Made by a program: the position numbers and the translations under genes. From Coxiellaceae bacterium (lineage in GTDB: Bacteria > Pseudomonadota > Gammaproteobacteria > Coxiellales > Coxiellaceae), in assembly GCA_003450655.1 (NCBI GenBank), contig DMFG01000012.1, positions 1 through 5,260 of the forward strand: a stretch of 5,260 nt of DNA, read 5' to 3'. How positions within the stretch are numbered: position 1 is the first letter of the stretch; each line of letters begins with the position of its first letter. Shown here piece after piece: positions 1 to 5,260 of this stretch. Below the pieces are notes generated by a model. That model was not told where the DNA came from. It did not search any database and saw nothing but the letters and a program-made list of their open reading frames with translations.

Positions 1-1
1 T

Positions 2-100
2 GTACATACACGATATGGGTTTGAATTATTTTCTGAATCGACCTCAGATAAAGTTATTCATGCTGCTGATTGTGATGTGTTAGCTGTTCGGGTGCCTTAG
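2..100 (+). CDS. Universal stress protein (UspA family), C-terminal fragment
   Basis: This is an open frame entering from the left edge and ending at TAG 98-100; 32 residues are visible and the start lies outside the window. The tail (…VIHAADCDVLAVRVP) matches the last strand of the Usp fold, where family members typically read V-L-H-x-A-x-C-D-V-L-A-V-R. Usp proteins are small cytoplasmic dimers linked to stress survival; some bind ATP. In ATP-binding members a Gly-Ser/Thr pair precedes this tail (for example L-G-S-T). Here the matching stretch reads S-E-S-T (Glu codon 35-37), so the glycine appears to be replaced, which would fit a member that does not bind ATP. That last point is inference from a short fragment. 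The assignment to the family is fairly secure, but the subfamily and partner genes cannot be told. Confidence 0.8.
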   Translation, partial: VHTRYGFELFSESTSDKVIHAADCDVLAVRVP

Positions 101-128
101 TATTTATAAAAAGAATGAGTAGAAGAAT

Positions 129-1082
129 ATGAGTGAAGTGTCAAATAATGGTGTTAGCGACGCAATAATCAAAGCATTAGTCGATGATCGTCGACGAGAT
201 CGCCGTTGGCGTATTATCCGTTTTAGTTTAATTGTAATAATACTTTTATTATATGTTGTTGCGTTGATGACACATTCATCTGATGATCATGATCATCTAA
301 AATCAGGAAAGCCTTATGTGTCATTAGTCCGACTCTCAGGCGTGATAATGCCTGAGACACATATGTCAGCAAACGTTATTAACCCTGTACTGTATAAGGC
401 GTTTACGGATAAAAAAAGTAAAGGCGTCTTAATTGACATCAATTCACCTGGAGGGAGTGCGGTTCAATCATCATTAATTTATGATCAGATTATGCGTTTG
501 AAATATGCGTATCATAAAAAAGTTGTTGTGGTTGGTGAGGATTCCTTAACTTCAGGTGCTTACTTGATTGCCTCTGCGGCTGATCAGATATACGTTGATC
601 CAGACACTATTACAGGGTCAATCGGGGTTATTATGAGTGGTTTTGGTTTTACCGATGCGATTAAAAAAATCGGTGTTACGCGTCGAGTCTTTACAGCTGG
701 TAATAATAAAGATCGTTTAGATGCTTTTGAGCCACTTAATGCCACGGATGTTGCAAAGGCTAAACAGTTACTGAATGACGCACACGAGCATTTCATAAAA
801 GATGTTGTGGCTGGAAGAAAAAGGCGTTTAAAAGGTGACAAGAAGGTCTTATTTTCAGGAGACTTTTGGTCAGGTTCTCGTGCCGTTCAGTTAGGCTTGG
901 TCGATGGTACGGGTAGTGTGTCGTCTGTGATGCACCACGAGTTCTCTACTAAATTTTATAAACTGTATGAGCCACGTTTATCTTTCTTGCAGTCTTTAGT
1001 TGGCTCAACGCAGGAGCATTTATCCATACCTGGGCTGCATGCGGCAACAACAGTATTAGCTCAGTGGACAGGTGTGTCTTAG
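129..1082 (+). CDS. sppA: S49-family membrane serine peptidase, short SppA type (signal peptide peptidase)
   Basis: The 317-residue protein is a membrane-anchored peptidase of the ClpP/crotonase-like S49 family, which degrades signal peptides left in the inner membrane. Residues 1-28 are charged, with an Arg-rich patch at 21-27. One hydrophobic segment follows at about 29-48, so it should be an N-in anchor with the catalytic domain in the periplasm. The domain shows the oxyanion motif N-S-P-G-G-S (105-110), the nucleophile region T-S-G-A-Y with Ser142, I-A-S-A-A-D-Q-I-Y (147-155), and the general base Lys194 in A-G-N-N-K. The Ser-Lys spacing of 52 equals that of the Bacillus subtilis SppA dyad (Ser147/Lys199), from memory. 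Length fits the single-domain form, not the roughly 600-residue E. coli SppA; SohB is the main alternative name. The start has only a weak purine-rich ribosome site (agaaga). It follows the stress-protein gene by 28 bases and precedes apaH by three, suggesting co-transcription with apaH. Confidence 0.9.
   Translation: MSEVSNNGVSDAIIKALVDDRRRDRRWRIIRFSLIVIILLLYVVALMTHSSDDHDHLKSGKPYVSLVRLSGVIMPETHMSANVINPVLYKAFTDKKSKGVLIDINSPGGSAVQSSLIYDQIMRLKYAYHKKVVVVGEDSLTSGAYLIASAADQIYVDPDTITGSIGVIMSGFGFTDAIKKIGVTRRVFTAGNNKDRLDAFEPLNATDVAKAKQLLNDAHEHFIKDVVAGRKRRLKGDKKVLFSGDFWSGSRAVQLGLVDGTGSVSSVMHHEFSTKFYKLYEPRLSFLQSLVGSTQEHLSIPGLHAATTVLAQWTGVS
282..297. repeat. Perfect 16-bp palindrome inside sppA
   Basis: The sequence gatgatcatgatcatc equals its own reverse complement and contains two overlapping TGATCA sites. 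It lies in the codons for the Asp/His-rich stretch just after the membrane anchor (about residues 52-57). It may simply result from repeated GAT and CAT codons; no function can be assigned. Confidence 0.6.
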
Positions 1083-1085
1083 CGT

Positions 1086-1889
1086 ATGGCTACCTATGCG
1101 ATTGGTGATGTGCATGGGTGTTATGATTCACTCTGCGCATTGCTTGATGCAATAGACTATCAGTCAACGCAGGATCACTTGATTTTTATTGGCGATCTTG
1201 TGAATACGGGCCCTTGTTCTTTGGAAGTTTTAAGGTTAGTTCGTTCATTAGAACAAACTACCGTTATTTTAGGTAATCATGATTTAGCACTGCTTGCTAA
1301 AGGATACGGCGCTATAACAGCATCTCTAAGTCCCACATTAAAAAGTGTATGTGATGCCCCAGATGGTATGGAGCTGTTGTTTTGGTTGCGCCATCAACGA
1401 CTATTCCACATTGTGGAGCGTGATCAGGCGGTATTTGTTCATGCTGGCATTCCCCCTTGTTGGACGATTGATCAGACAAAAGTGTATTCAGGTGAAGTCG
1501 AAGCAGTTCTTCAAGGTGAGCGTTATTATCATTTTTTGTCTTCCATGTATGGACAAGAACCTGCTATTTGGTCTGATGATTTAGAGGGTGATGATCGTCT
1601 TCGTTATATTGTGAATGCATTGACAAGAATGCGTTTTTGCACATTACAGGGGAAGTTGGAATTTGAGTGTAAAGAGTTGGTACATCCTCATGATGATTTT
1701 CAACCGTGGTTTCACTGGTACCAGCAATCCTATCATGTATTTTTTGGGCATTGGGCTTGGTTAAAGGGTCAGTGTCACCAAGAGCGGTGTTATGCGCTGG
1801 ATACCGGATGTGTCTATGGTGGCTTTTTAACCGCGATCAATGTCGAGACAAAACAACGCATTCAAGTAAAAGCGCGTGAGTTGTCTTAA
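1086..1889 (+). CDS. apaH: Symmetrical bis(5'-nucleosyl)-tetraphosphatase (Ap4A hydrolase)
   Basis: ApaH hydrolyses diadenosine tetraphosphate symmetrically to two ADP in the cytoplasm, limiting alarmone levels and removing Np4-type RNA caps. At 267 residues it is close to E. coli ApaH (about 280). It shows the metallophosphoesterase (PPP) motifs in order: G-D-V-H-G (7-11), G-D-L-V-N (36-40), G-N-H-D (63-66), His119 in F-V-H-A-G, then the ApaH-specific T-R-M-R-F (180-184), F-G-H-W (220-223) and A-L-D-T-G-C (237-242). The oddity is motif 2, which reads G-D-L-V-N-T-G-P: Thr41 (codon ACG 1206-1208) occupies the position normally held by Arg, which contacts substrate phosphate in PPP enzymes. All metal ligands look intact. 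The gene starts three bases after the sppA stop, with only a weak ribosome site (acaggtg near 1070), so translational coupling is likely. Its TAA overlaps the folA stop on the other strand; apaH and folA also lie close together in E. coli. Confidence 0.96.
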   Translation: MATYAIGDVHGCYDSLCALLDAIDYQSTQDHLIFIGDLVNTGPCSLEVLRLVRSLEQTTVILGNHDLALLAKGYGAITASLSPTLKSVCDAPDGMELLFWLRHQRLFHIVERDQAVFVHAGIPPCWTIDQTKVYSGEVEAVLQGERYYHFLSSMYGQEPAIWSDDLEGDDRLRYIVNALTRMRFCTLQGKLEFECKELVHPHDDFQPWFHWYQQSYHVFFGHWAWLKGQCHQERCYALDTGCVYGGFLTAINVETKQRIQVKARELS

Positions 1890-2377
1890 ATAGATGGTTT
1901 GCGTTCTAACCAGATACAGCGAAAAGCGGTTGTATTGGTGTCGCTGATTGGGTGTGATGTTTCATTGATGCATATCCAATCGTCTTCATTCCATTTGGGA
2001 AAATACGTATCCCCCGGTGTCTTAAGATCAATGAGTGTTAAGATCATCCGATCAGCACGATCTATCGTTTGTTCATACAGGCTAGCACCTCCCATAATAA
2101 TGACATCCTCCGTTGGTTCAGTGAGGGCGATAGCATCATCAATTGATCGGCAGACTGTCACATTAGGGATGGCAAGATGGCTTTGTCGGCTCACTACAAT
2201 GTTGTGGCGTTTGGGTAGTGGGCCGGGCAGACTGTCAAACGTGGTTCTTCCCATAATGATCGGCTTACCAACGGTTACCGCCTTGAAGTGTTTAAATTCA
2301 GCCGGCAAGTGCCATGGCATAGTGCCGGATTTACCAATCACACGATCGTGGGCCATTGCAGCGACTAATGTGAGCAT
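1886..2377 (-). CDS. folA: Dihydrofolate reductase
   Basis: FolA reduces dihydrofolate to tetrahydrofolate with NADPH in the cytoplasm and is the target of trimethoprim. The 163 residues match the E. coli enzyme (159) in length and motif order: A-A-M-A-H-D-R-V-I-G (6-15), the Met20-loop M-P-W-H-L-P (20-25), the substrate acid at 27, I-M-G-R-T-T-F (41-47), L-P-K-R-H-N-I-V-V-S (54-63), the cofactor-binding I-M-G-G-A-S-L-Y (94-101) and G-D-T-Y-F-P (122-127). The active-site acid is Glu27 (A-E-F-K), where E. coli and most bacteria have Asp; Glu is the vertebrate residue and is chemically acceptable. A clear ribosome site, AAGGA (complement of 2384-2388), lies 6 bases before the ATG. The gene is last in the fmt-gmhB-folA run, 45 bases after gmhB, with no terminator visible in that gap. 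It meets apaH tail to tail with a 3-base overlap. Confidence 0.97.
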   Translation of the reverse strand: MLTLVAAMAHDRVIGKSGTMPWHLPAEFKHFKAVTVGKPIIMGRTTFDSLPGPLPKRHNIVVSRQSHLAIPNVTVCRSIDDAIALTEPTEDVIIMGGASLYEQTIDRADRMILTLIDLKTPGDTYFPKWNEDDWICINETSHPISDTNTTAFRCIWLERKPSI

Positions 2378-2422
2378 CAGAATTCCTTATTCATCAATGA
2401 GAAAAATACTGTAGCAGGTTGA

Positions 2423-2971
2423 TCACCACTGACCAAGAATGAATGATGGTGTTAGTAGATGATTAGCGGCAGATAGTAGGTTTGAGGTAAAAGGAACCTT
2501 GGGTTGGTGTGTGGTCTTAGTGTGTTGACCGTTGCCCGTCGCTACTAAGATGGCATGACAGCCAACGGATTCAGCAGCTTGAAGATCTCGGATGGAATCA
2601 CCAATAAAGACAGTGTCTTTCCATGCTATGTCAAATTGTTGTTGTAGTTGGATCAGTAGTCCAGGTTTAGGCTTGCGACATGCACAGTGATCTGCATCAA
2701 CATGTGGACAAAAGGCAATAGCATCTAGTGTTGCGTGATGTTGTTGAAGAGAAAGCTGCATTTTTTGATGAATGGCTGAGAGAGTATTTAAGGAATAATA
2801 CCCTCGCGCTATGCCTGATTGATTGGTTGCTACACAGACGGTGTGTCCTGCCTGCTTAAGTGCTGCAATGGCTTCTAAGCTACCTGGAATCGGGTGCCAC
2901 TCTTCAGGAGATTTAATGTAATCTGGGGAGTCTTCATTGATCACGCCATCTCGATCAAGCAGGATTAACAT
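2423..2971 (-). CDS. gmhB: D-glycero-D-manno-heptose-1,7-bisphosphate 7-phosphatase (HAD family)
   Basis: GmhB removes the 7-phosphate from heptose 1,7-bisphosphate in the ADP-heptose pathway that supplies the inner core of lipopolysaccharide; it is cytoplasmic. The 182-residue protein has the HAD motifs in order: D-R-D-G-V-I-N with nucleophile Asp6 and acid Asp8, then T-N-Q-S-G-I-A-R-G (49-57), the C-R-K-P-K-P-G segment (98-104) typical of the GmhB/HisB-N group, and G-D-S-I-R-D (124-129) with metal ligand Asp125. A zinc-site pattern C88-P-H90…C96-x-C98 sits between motifs II and III; its loop is shorter than in E. coli GmhB. Absence of a HisB dehydratase domain argues against histidinol phosphatase. 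The start overlaps the fmt stop by 7 bases, and GGAG sits about 7 bases upstream inside fmt, so coupling to fmt is likely. No other heptose gene is in view, so the exact anomer preference is unproven. Confidence 0.9.
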   Translation of the reverse strand: MLILLDRDGVINEDSPDYIKSPEEWHPIPGSLEAIAALKQAGHTVCVATNQSGIARGYYSLNTLSAIHQKMQLSLQQHHATLDAIAFCPHVDADHCACRKPKPGLLIQLQQQFDIAWKDTVFIGDSIRDLQAAESVGCHAILVATGNGQHTKTTHQPKVPFTSNLLSAANHLLTPSFILGQW

Positions 2972-3915
2972 GCTGCGACTCCAAAATACGTGTGATGAGG
3001 AACGAGTTCTGATTGATGAGCGTTTATGAAAGCTTGAATATCAACAGGGCGTTTTCCGGGAAGTTGAACGGTGTGGAGACGCAGTAGTCCCATCCCTGTA
3101 TTGATATCTATACCATCTTTGGAGACAGCAATTAATTGTCCACAAGGTTTGTCGCAGTATTGATCAATCGCGGTGGCTTCCCAGATACGCAGTCTATCGC
3201 CTTGCCAATGGGTATGTGCAATTGGCCAGGGGTTATAGGCACGCACTTGATGGGCCAGTGTGATCGCAGGTTGTTGCCAGTCGATGAGAGCATCAGCTTT
3301 TTGAATTTTACGAGTATACGTCGCTTTTTGATGATCTTGAGGTTGCGGCGTGATTGAGCCTTGCTCTAATTGGTTCAGTGTCTCTAATAATTGTTCCGCA
3401 CCTTCATGAGCTAGGCGTTCATGTAATTGCCCGGCGGTTTCTGTCGGTAAAACAGATGTCGGTGTTTGCGATAAAATGGGCCCAGAATCCATGCCTTCAT
3501 CCAGTTGCATAATGGTAATGCCTGTTGTTGTGTCGCCTGCTAGCAAGGTATGTTGAATAGGTGCCGCCCCACGCCATTGCGGTAACAATGATGGGTGAAG
3601 GTTAACGCAGCCTAGTCGAGGGATGGCCAGAATATTGGCAGGCAATATTAATCCATAAGCAATCACAACCATCACATCAGCATGGAGTGCACGCAATGAT
3701 TCAGCGGCTTCATCAGTTTTTAATGAAGCTGGGTCAAATACTGGGAGTTGGTATTGTTGAGCGAGTTCTTTGATCGGTGTCGGTGTGAGTTTTCGACCAC
3801 GTCCCGCTGGTCGATCAGGCTGTGTGTAGACTGCAGCGATGGTGTGATGTGATTGGATTAATCGTTTTAAGCTGGGGCATGCAAAGTCGGGAGAGCCCGC
3901 AAAAATCAGTTTCAT
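2965..3915 (-). CDS. fmt: Methionyl-tRNA formyltransferase
   Basis: Fmt transfers a formyl group from 10-formyl-tetrahydrofolate to Met-tRNA(fMet), giving the initiator used in bacterial translation. The 316 residues match the usual length (E. coli 315). The N-terminal Rossmann domain carries F-A-G-S-P-D-F-A (5-12), the tRNA-acceptor-contacting loop Q-P-D-R-P-A-G-R-G-R-K-L (32-43), and the catalytic triad Asn105, His107 and Asp143 in N-L-H-P-S-L-L-P (105-112) and M-D-S-G (142-145). W-R-G-A-A-P-I-Q (114-121) is also intact. The C-terminal oligonucleotide-binding domain begins around residue 208, with R-A-Y-N-P-W-P (225-231). AGGA lies 6 bases before the ATG and a good promoter lies just upstream, so fmt is first in the fmt-gmhB-folA run. 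The common partner def is not adjacent; dprA, its frequent neighbour, is present but divergent. Confidence 0.97.
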   Translation of the reverse strand: MKLIFAGSPDFACPSLKRLIQSHHTIAAVYTQPDRPAGRGRKLTPTPIKELAQQYQLPVFDPASLKTDEAAESLRALHADVMVVIAYGLILPANILAIPRLGCVNLHPSLLPQWRGAAPIQHTLLAGDTTTGITIMQLDEGMDSGPILSQTPTSVLPTETAGQLHERLAHEGAEQLLETLNQLEQGSITPQPQDHQKATYTRKIQKADALIDWQQPAITLAHQVRAYNPWPIAHTHWQGDRLRIWEATAIDQYCDKPCGQLIAVSKDGIDINTGMGLLRLHTVQLPGKRPVDIQAFINAHQSELVPHHTYFGVAAC

Positions 3916-4054
3916 GGTGTTTCCTGATAAGAGTTGATGATCGTTATGATAGCGGATTATTGAGGGTTGTCACGTTTTTACCCCGTGTGCTTACTGACTA
4001 CGGTATTGTTGTCAAGATGACGTACTTGCATGCTGAAGATAAGGAGGGTGAGAT
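3916..4054. other. Divergent intergenic region between fmt and dprA
   Basis: These 139 bases lie between two start codons pointing away from each other, so they must hold promoters for both directions unless dprA is read from elsewhere. The fmt side has a strong candidate, listed separately. For dprA the best -10 candidate I see is TATGAT at 3945-3950, which overlaps the fmt -10 on the other strand but has only a poor -35 (ttcctg, 18-base spacer); TTGTCA at 3967-3972 lacks a good -10. A 13-codon frame from ATG 4017 to TGA 4058 has no ribosome site and is probably not a gene. No operator-like inverted repeat or terminator stands out. Confidence 0.6.
3946..3973 (-). promoter_or_regulatory. Probable sigma-70 promoter for fmt-gmhB-folA
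   Basis: Read on the - strand, GTGACA (complement of 3968-3973) and TATCAT (complement of 3946-3951) are separated by 16 bases; each matches the sigma-70 consensus hexamer at five of six positions. The predicted transcript start near 3939 gives a leader of about 24 bases containing the fmt ribosome site. The position is right for a promoter of the whole leftward run; it is not experimentally known. Confidence 0.55.
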
Positions 4055-4058
4055 GTGA
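4041..4058 (+). promoter_or_regulatory. Strong Shine-Dalgarno site with ATG-TGA start-stop overlapping the dprA GTG start
   Basis: AAGGAGG at 4041-4047 is a near-perfect anti-16S match. It is followed by ATG at 4053-4055, immediately closed by TGA at 4056-4058, while the dprA reading frame starts at GTG 4055-4057. Spacing is 5 bases to the ATG and 7 to the GTG, so both can be reached from the same site. GTG is chosen as the dprA start because only it opens the DprA frame and its spacing is optimal. Confidence 0.7.
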
Positions 4059-5170
4059 GTACGCCAAATATTGAGCACTGGTTAAGATTATCTCAAGCTG
4101 TGGGGGTAGGGCCGGTAACTGCCATGCAATTGGTTGAATATTGGGGGAGTGTGACCGCATTGTGGGGGGCTCCACTCGATGCTTGGTGCCAATCCCCAAT
4201 GTCATCAGCATTGATTGATGCTTTGTTACAGGTGTCGCAGTCAACGGTTGATCAAGATCGTCAGTGGGCGGAACAGCCAGATCACAGTATCCTGACCATC
4301 GATGACTCTGCTTACCCCGAGTGGTTGCGTGCTATTTCGGCACCACCACTACTACTTTATATAAAAGGAGATCCTGGTTGTTTATCTGAACTGCAAGTGG
4401 CGATCGTAGGTAGTCGTCGAGGTAGTTACCATGGTCGCACATTAGCACATCAATTATCGTGTGGATTATCCGATCGAGGTGTCGTAGTGACGAGTGGTTT
4501 GGCGCGAGGAATTGATGGTGCTGCACATCAAGGTGCATTAGCAGGGAGTGGAAAAACCCTTGCTGTCTTAGGTAGTGGTTTAGATGTTATTTATCCGAGT
4601 GAGCACCGTCGATTAGCGTCACATATTATGGAGCGTGGTGCTTTAGTGTCTGAATATCGCCCTTGTGCTCGGCCAAGGTCGTATCATTTTCCACAACGAA
4701 ATCGGATCATCAGCGGATTGTCATGTGGGGTTGTAGTGGTTGAAGCGGCTCGCAAGAGTGGTTCACTCATTACAGTAGAGCATGCATTAGAGCAAGGTCG
4801 AGAAGTATTTGCTGTGCCAGGTGTGGCTGGGGTGTCTTCAGTTGAAGGGTGTCATGCATTGTTAAGATCGGGTGCAACATTGGTTGAGTGTGTGGAAGAT
4901 GTGCTGCAGGTGGTGTCAAATAGTTCGCTGCGCAATGATAGAGTGGTCAGTTTATCAACAGGCCATACTAAGGATGATAGGGGAGGTATGGTTCCTCTTG
5001 ATTCAGAATGTCAGATACTGCTAGAGTGTGTCGATTATAAAATGACCACAGTGGATGAGGTAAGGGCTCGTTCTGGTTTGAATGTGGCCAAAGTCAATTC
5101 AATGTTGTTAATCATTGAATTAAAAGGGTATATTACTCGAGTTTCCGGTGGCTATGTGCGAGTAGACTAG
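4055..5170 (+). CDS. dprA: DNA-processing protein DprA (Smf)
   Basis: DprA binds single-stranded DNA taken up in natural transformation, protects it and loads RecA; it is cytoplasmic and dimeric. The 371 residues match E. coli Smf/DprA in length and three-part layout. The N-terminal helical region (about 1-75) includes a helix-hairpin-like G-V-G-P (17-20). The Rossmann-like core (about 78-285) has V-A-I-V-G-S-R (115-121), T-S-G-L-A-R-G-I-D (146-154), L-G-S-G-L-D-V-I-Y-P (172-181), S-E-Y-R-P (199-203), H-F-P-Q-R-N-R-I-I (211-219), K-S-G-S-L-I-T (234-240) and A-V-P-G (253-256). A polar linker (about 288-315) leads to a winged-helix domain (316-370). The start is GTG with a strong ribosome site. 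Genes of this family occur in non-competent bacteria too, so competence is not proven. It is divergent from fmt, and smg begins one base after its stop. Confidence 0.96.
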   Translation: MSTPNIEHWLRLSQAVGVGPVTAMQLVEYWGSVTALWGAPLDAWCQSPMSSALIDALLQVSQSTVDQDRQWAEQPDHSILTIDDSAYPEWLRAISAPPLLLYIKGDPGCLSELQVAIVGSRRGSYHGRTLAHQLSCGLSDRGVVVTSGLARGIDGAAHQGALAGSGKTLAVLGSGLDVIYPSEHRRLASHIMERGALVSEYRPCARPRSYHFPQRNRIISGLSCGVVVVEAARKSGSLITVEHALEQGREVFAVPGVAGVSSVEGCHALLRSGATLVECVEDVLQVVSNSSLRNDRVVSLSTGHTKDDRGGMVPLDSECQILLECVDYKMTTVDEVRARSGLNVAKVNSMLLIIELKGYITRVSGGYVRVD

Positions 5171-5171
5171 C

Positions 5172-5260
5172 ATGAAAAAAGACAGTGTATTAAATGTGTT
5201 GATGTATATTTTTAACCATCACTTGCAGCAAGGTAAGGTAGTGGAGCTAACCTCAGATGA
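5172..5260 (+). CDS. smg: Smg family protein (DUF494), N-terminal fragment
   Basis: Only 29 codons are visible before the right edge. The start V-L-M-Y-I-F (residues 9-14) and the following acidic/hydrophobic pattern match the N-terminus of Smg, a protein of about 150-160 residues whose role is unknown and which commonly follows dprA (smf) in gammaproteobacteria, often ahead of topA. The ATG lies one base after the dprA TAG and has only a weak purine stretch (gagtag) upstream, so translation is probably coupled to dprA. The call rests on the short N-terminal match plus its position; the rest of the gene lies outside the window. Confidence 0.8.
   Translation, partial: MKKDSVLNVLMYIFNHHLQQGKVVELTSD

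Noticed and set aside
80..128. TATAAA at 105-110 as a -10 element for a separate sppA promoter
   Set aside because: No acceptable -35 lies at 16-18 bases, and the leader would be only about a dozen bases, too short to hold a proper ribosome site.
1899..2414. A 171-codon open frame on the + strand covering all of folA
   Set aside because: It is the antisense of a clear dihydrofolate reductase, has no recognisable motif and no ribosome site. Long antisense frames are common opposite a gene with this codon use.
2378..2422. A terminator or promoter between gmhB and folA
   Set aside because: The 45-base gap shows the folA ribosome site but no GC-rich hairpin with a T-run and no convincing promoter pair, so the genes are treated as one run.
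2423..2971. Reading the HAD phosphatase as histidinol-phosphatase
   Set aside because: There is no imidazoleglycerol-phosphate dehydratase domain and no histidine-biosynthesis gene nearby. The motif set and length fit GmhB, although the two families are closely related.
3822..4058. A 78-codon + frame crossing the fmt start and the intergenic region, including a possible 13-codon leader peptide from ATG 4017
   Set aside because: The first half is antisense to fmt, no ribosome site precedes either ATG, and there is no run of regulatory codons or attenuator hairpin. Only its last codons, the ATG-TGA, are of interest and are reported separately.
3978..4244. An 88-codon - strand frame opposite the dprA 5' end
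   Set aside because: It is antisense to a well-supported DprA N-terminus, with no motif and no ribosome site.
4055..5260. dprA-smg as evidence of a mobile or defence island
   Set aside because: The pair is a standard chromosomal neighbourhood in gammaproteobacteria and there are no integrase, transposase or terminal repeats in the window.

Overview
The window is compact, housekeeping-type chromosomal DNA from a bacterium, most likely a gammaproteobacterium. The protein sequences resemble gammaproteobacterial families, and two gene neighbourhoods are typical of that class: apaH facing folA, and dprA followed by smg. Base composition is roughly mid-40s % GC judged by eye, and genes fill nearly all of the sequence. 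I cannot name a genus. No RNA genes, insertion sequences, CRISPR arrays, prophage genes or toxin-antitoxin pairs were seen.

Layout, left to right. (1) The C-terminal end of a universal stress protein (stop at 100). (2) An S49-family membrane peptidase of the short SppA type (129-1082), then apaH for diadenosine tetraphosphate hydrolase (1086-1889), separated by three bases on the + strand. (3) On the - strand, a run transcribed leftwards: fmt (methionyl-tRNA formyltransferase, 3915-2965), a gmhB-like HAD phosphatase (2971-2423, overlapping fmt by 7 bases) and folA (dihydrofolate reductase, 2377-1886). The stop codon of folA overlaps that of apaH, so the two transcription units collide tail to tail. 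(4) A 139-base divergent intergenic region (3916-4054) with a good promoter candidate for the fmt run and a strong ribosome binding site for dprA. (5) dprA (4055-5170), a DNA-processing protein for natural transformation, followed one base later by smg (DUF494), which runs off the window.

How the genes fit together. fmt and folA both concern one-carbon folate metabolism: Fmt uses 10-formyl-tetrahydrofolate to formylate initiator Met-tRNA, and FolA regenerates tetrahydrofolate. The gmhB product trims heptose bisphosphate for lipopolysaccharide precursor synthesis and has no obvious link to the other two. ApaH removes Ap4A. DprA loads RecA onto incoming single-stranded DNA. The usual fmt neighbour def (peptide deformylase) is absent from between dprA and fmt.

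I found no convincing new system. The points most worth a second look are sequence-level: a Thr in place of the normally conserved Arg in the second metal/phosphate motif of ApaH; Glu instead of Asp at the catalytic acid of FolA; an ATG-TGA start-stop overlapping the GTG start of dprA; and a marked excess of GATC, especially TGATCA.
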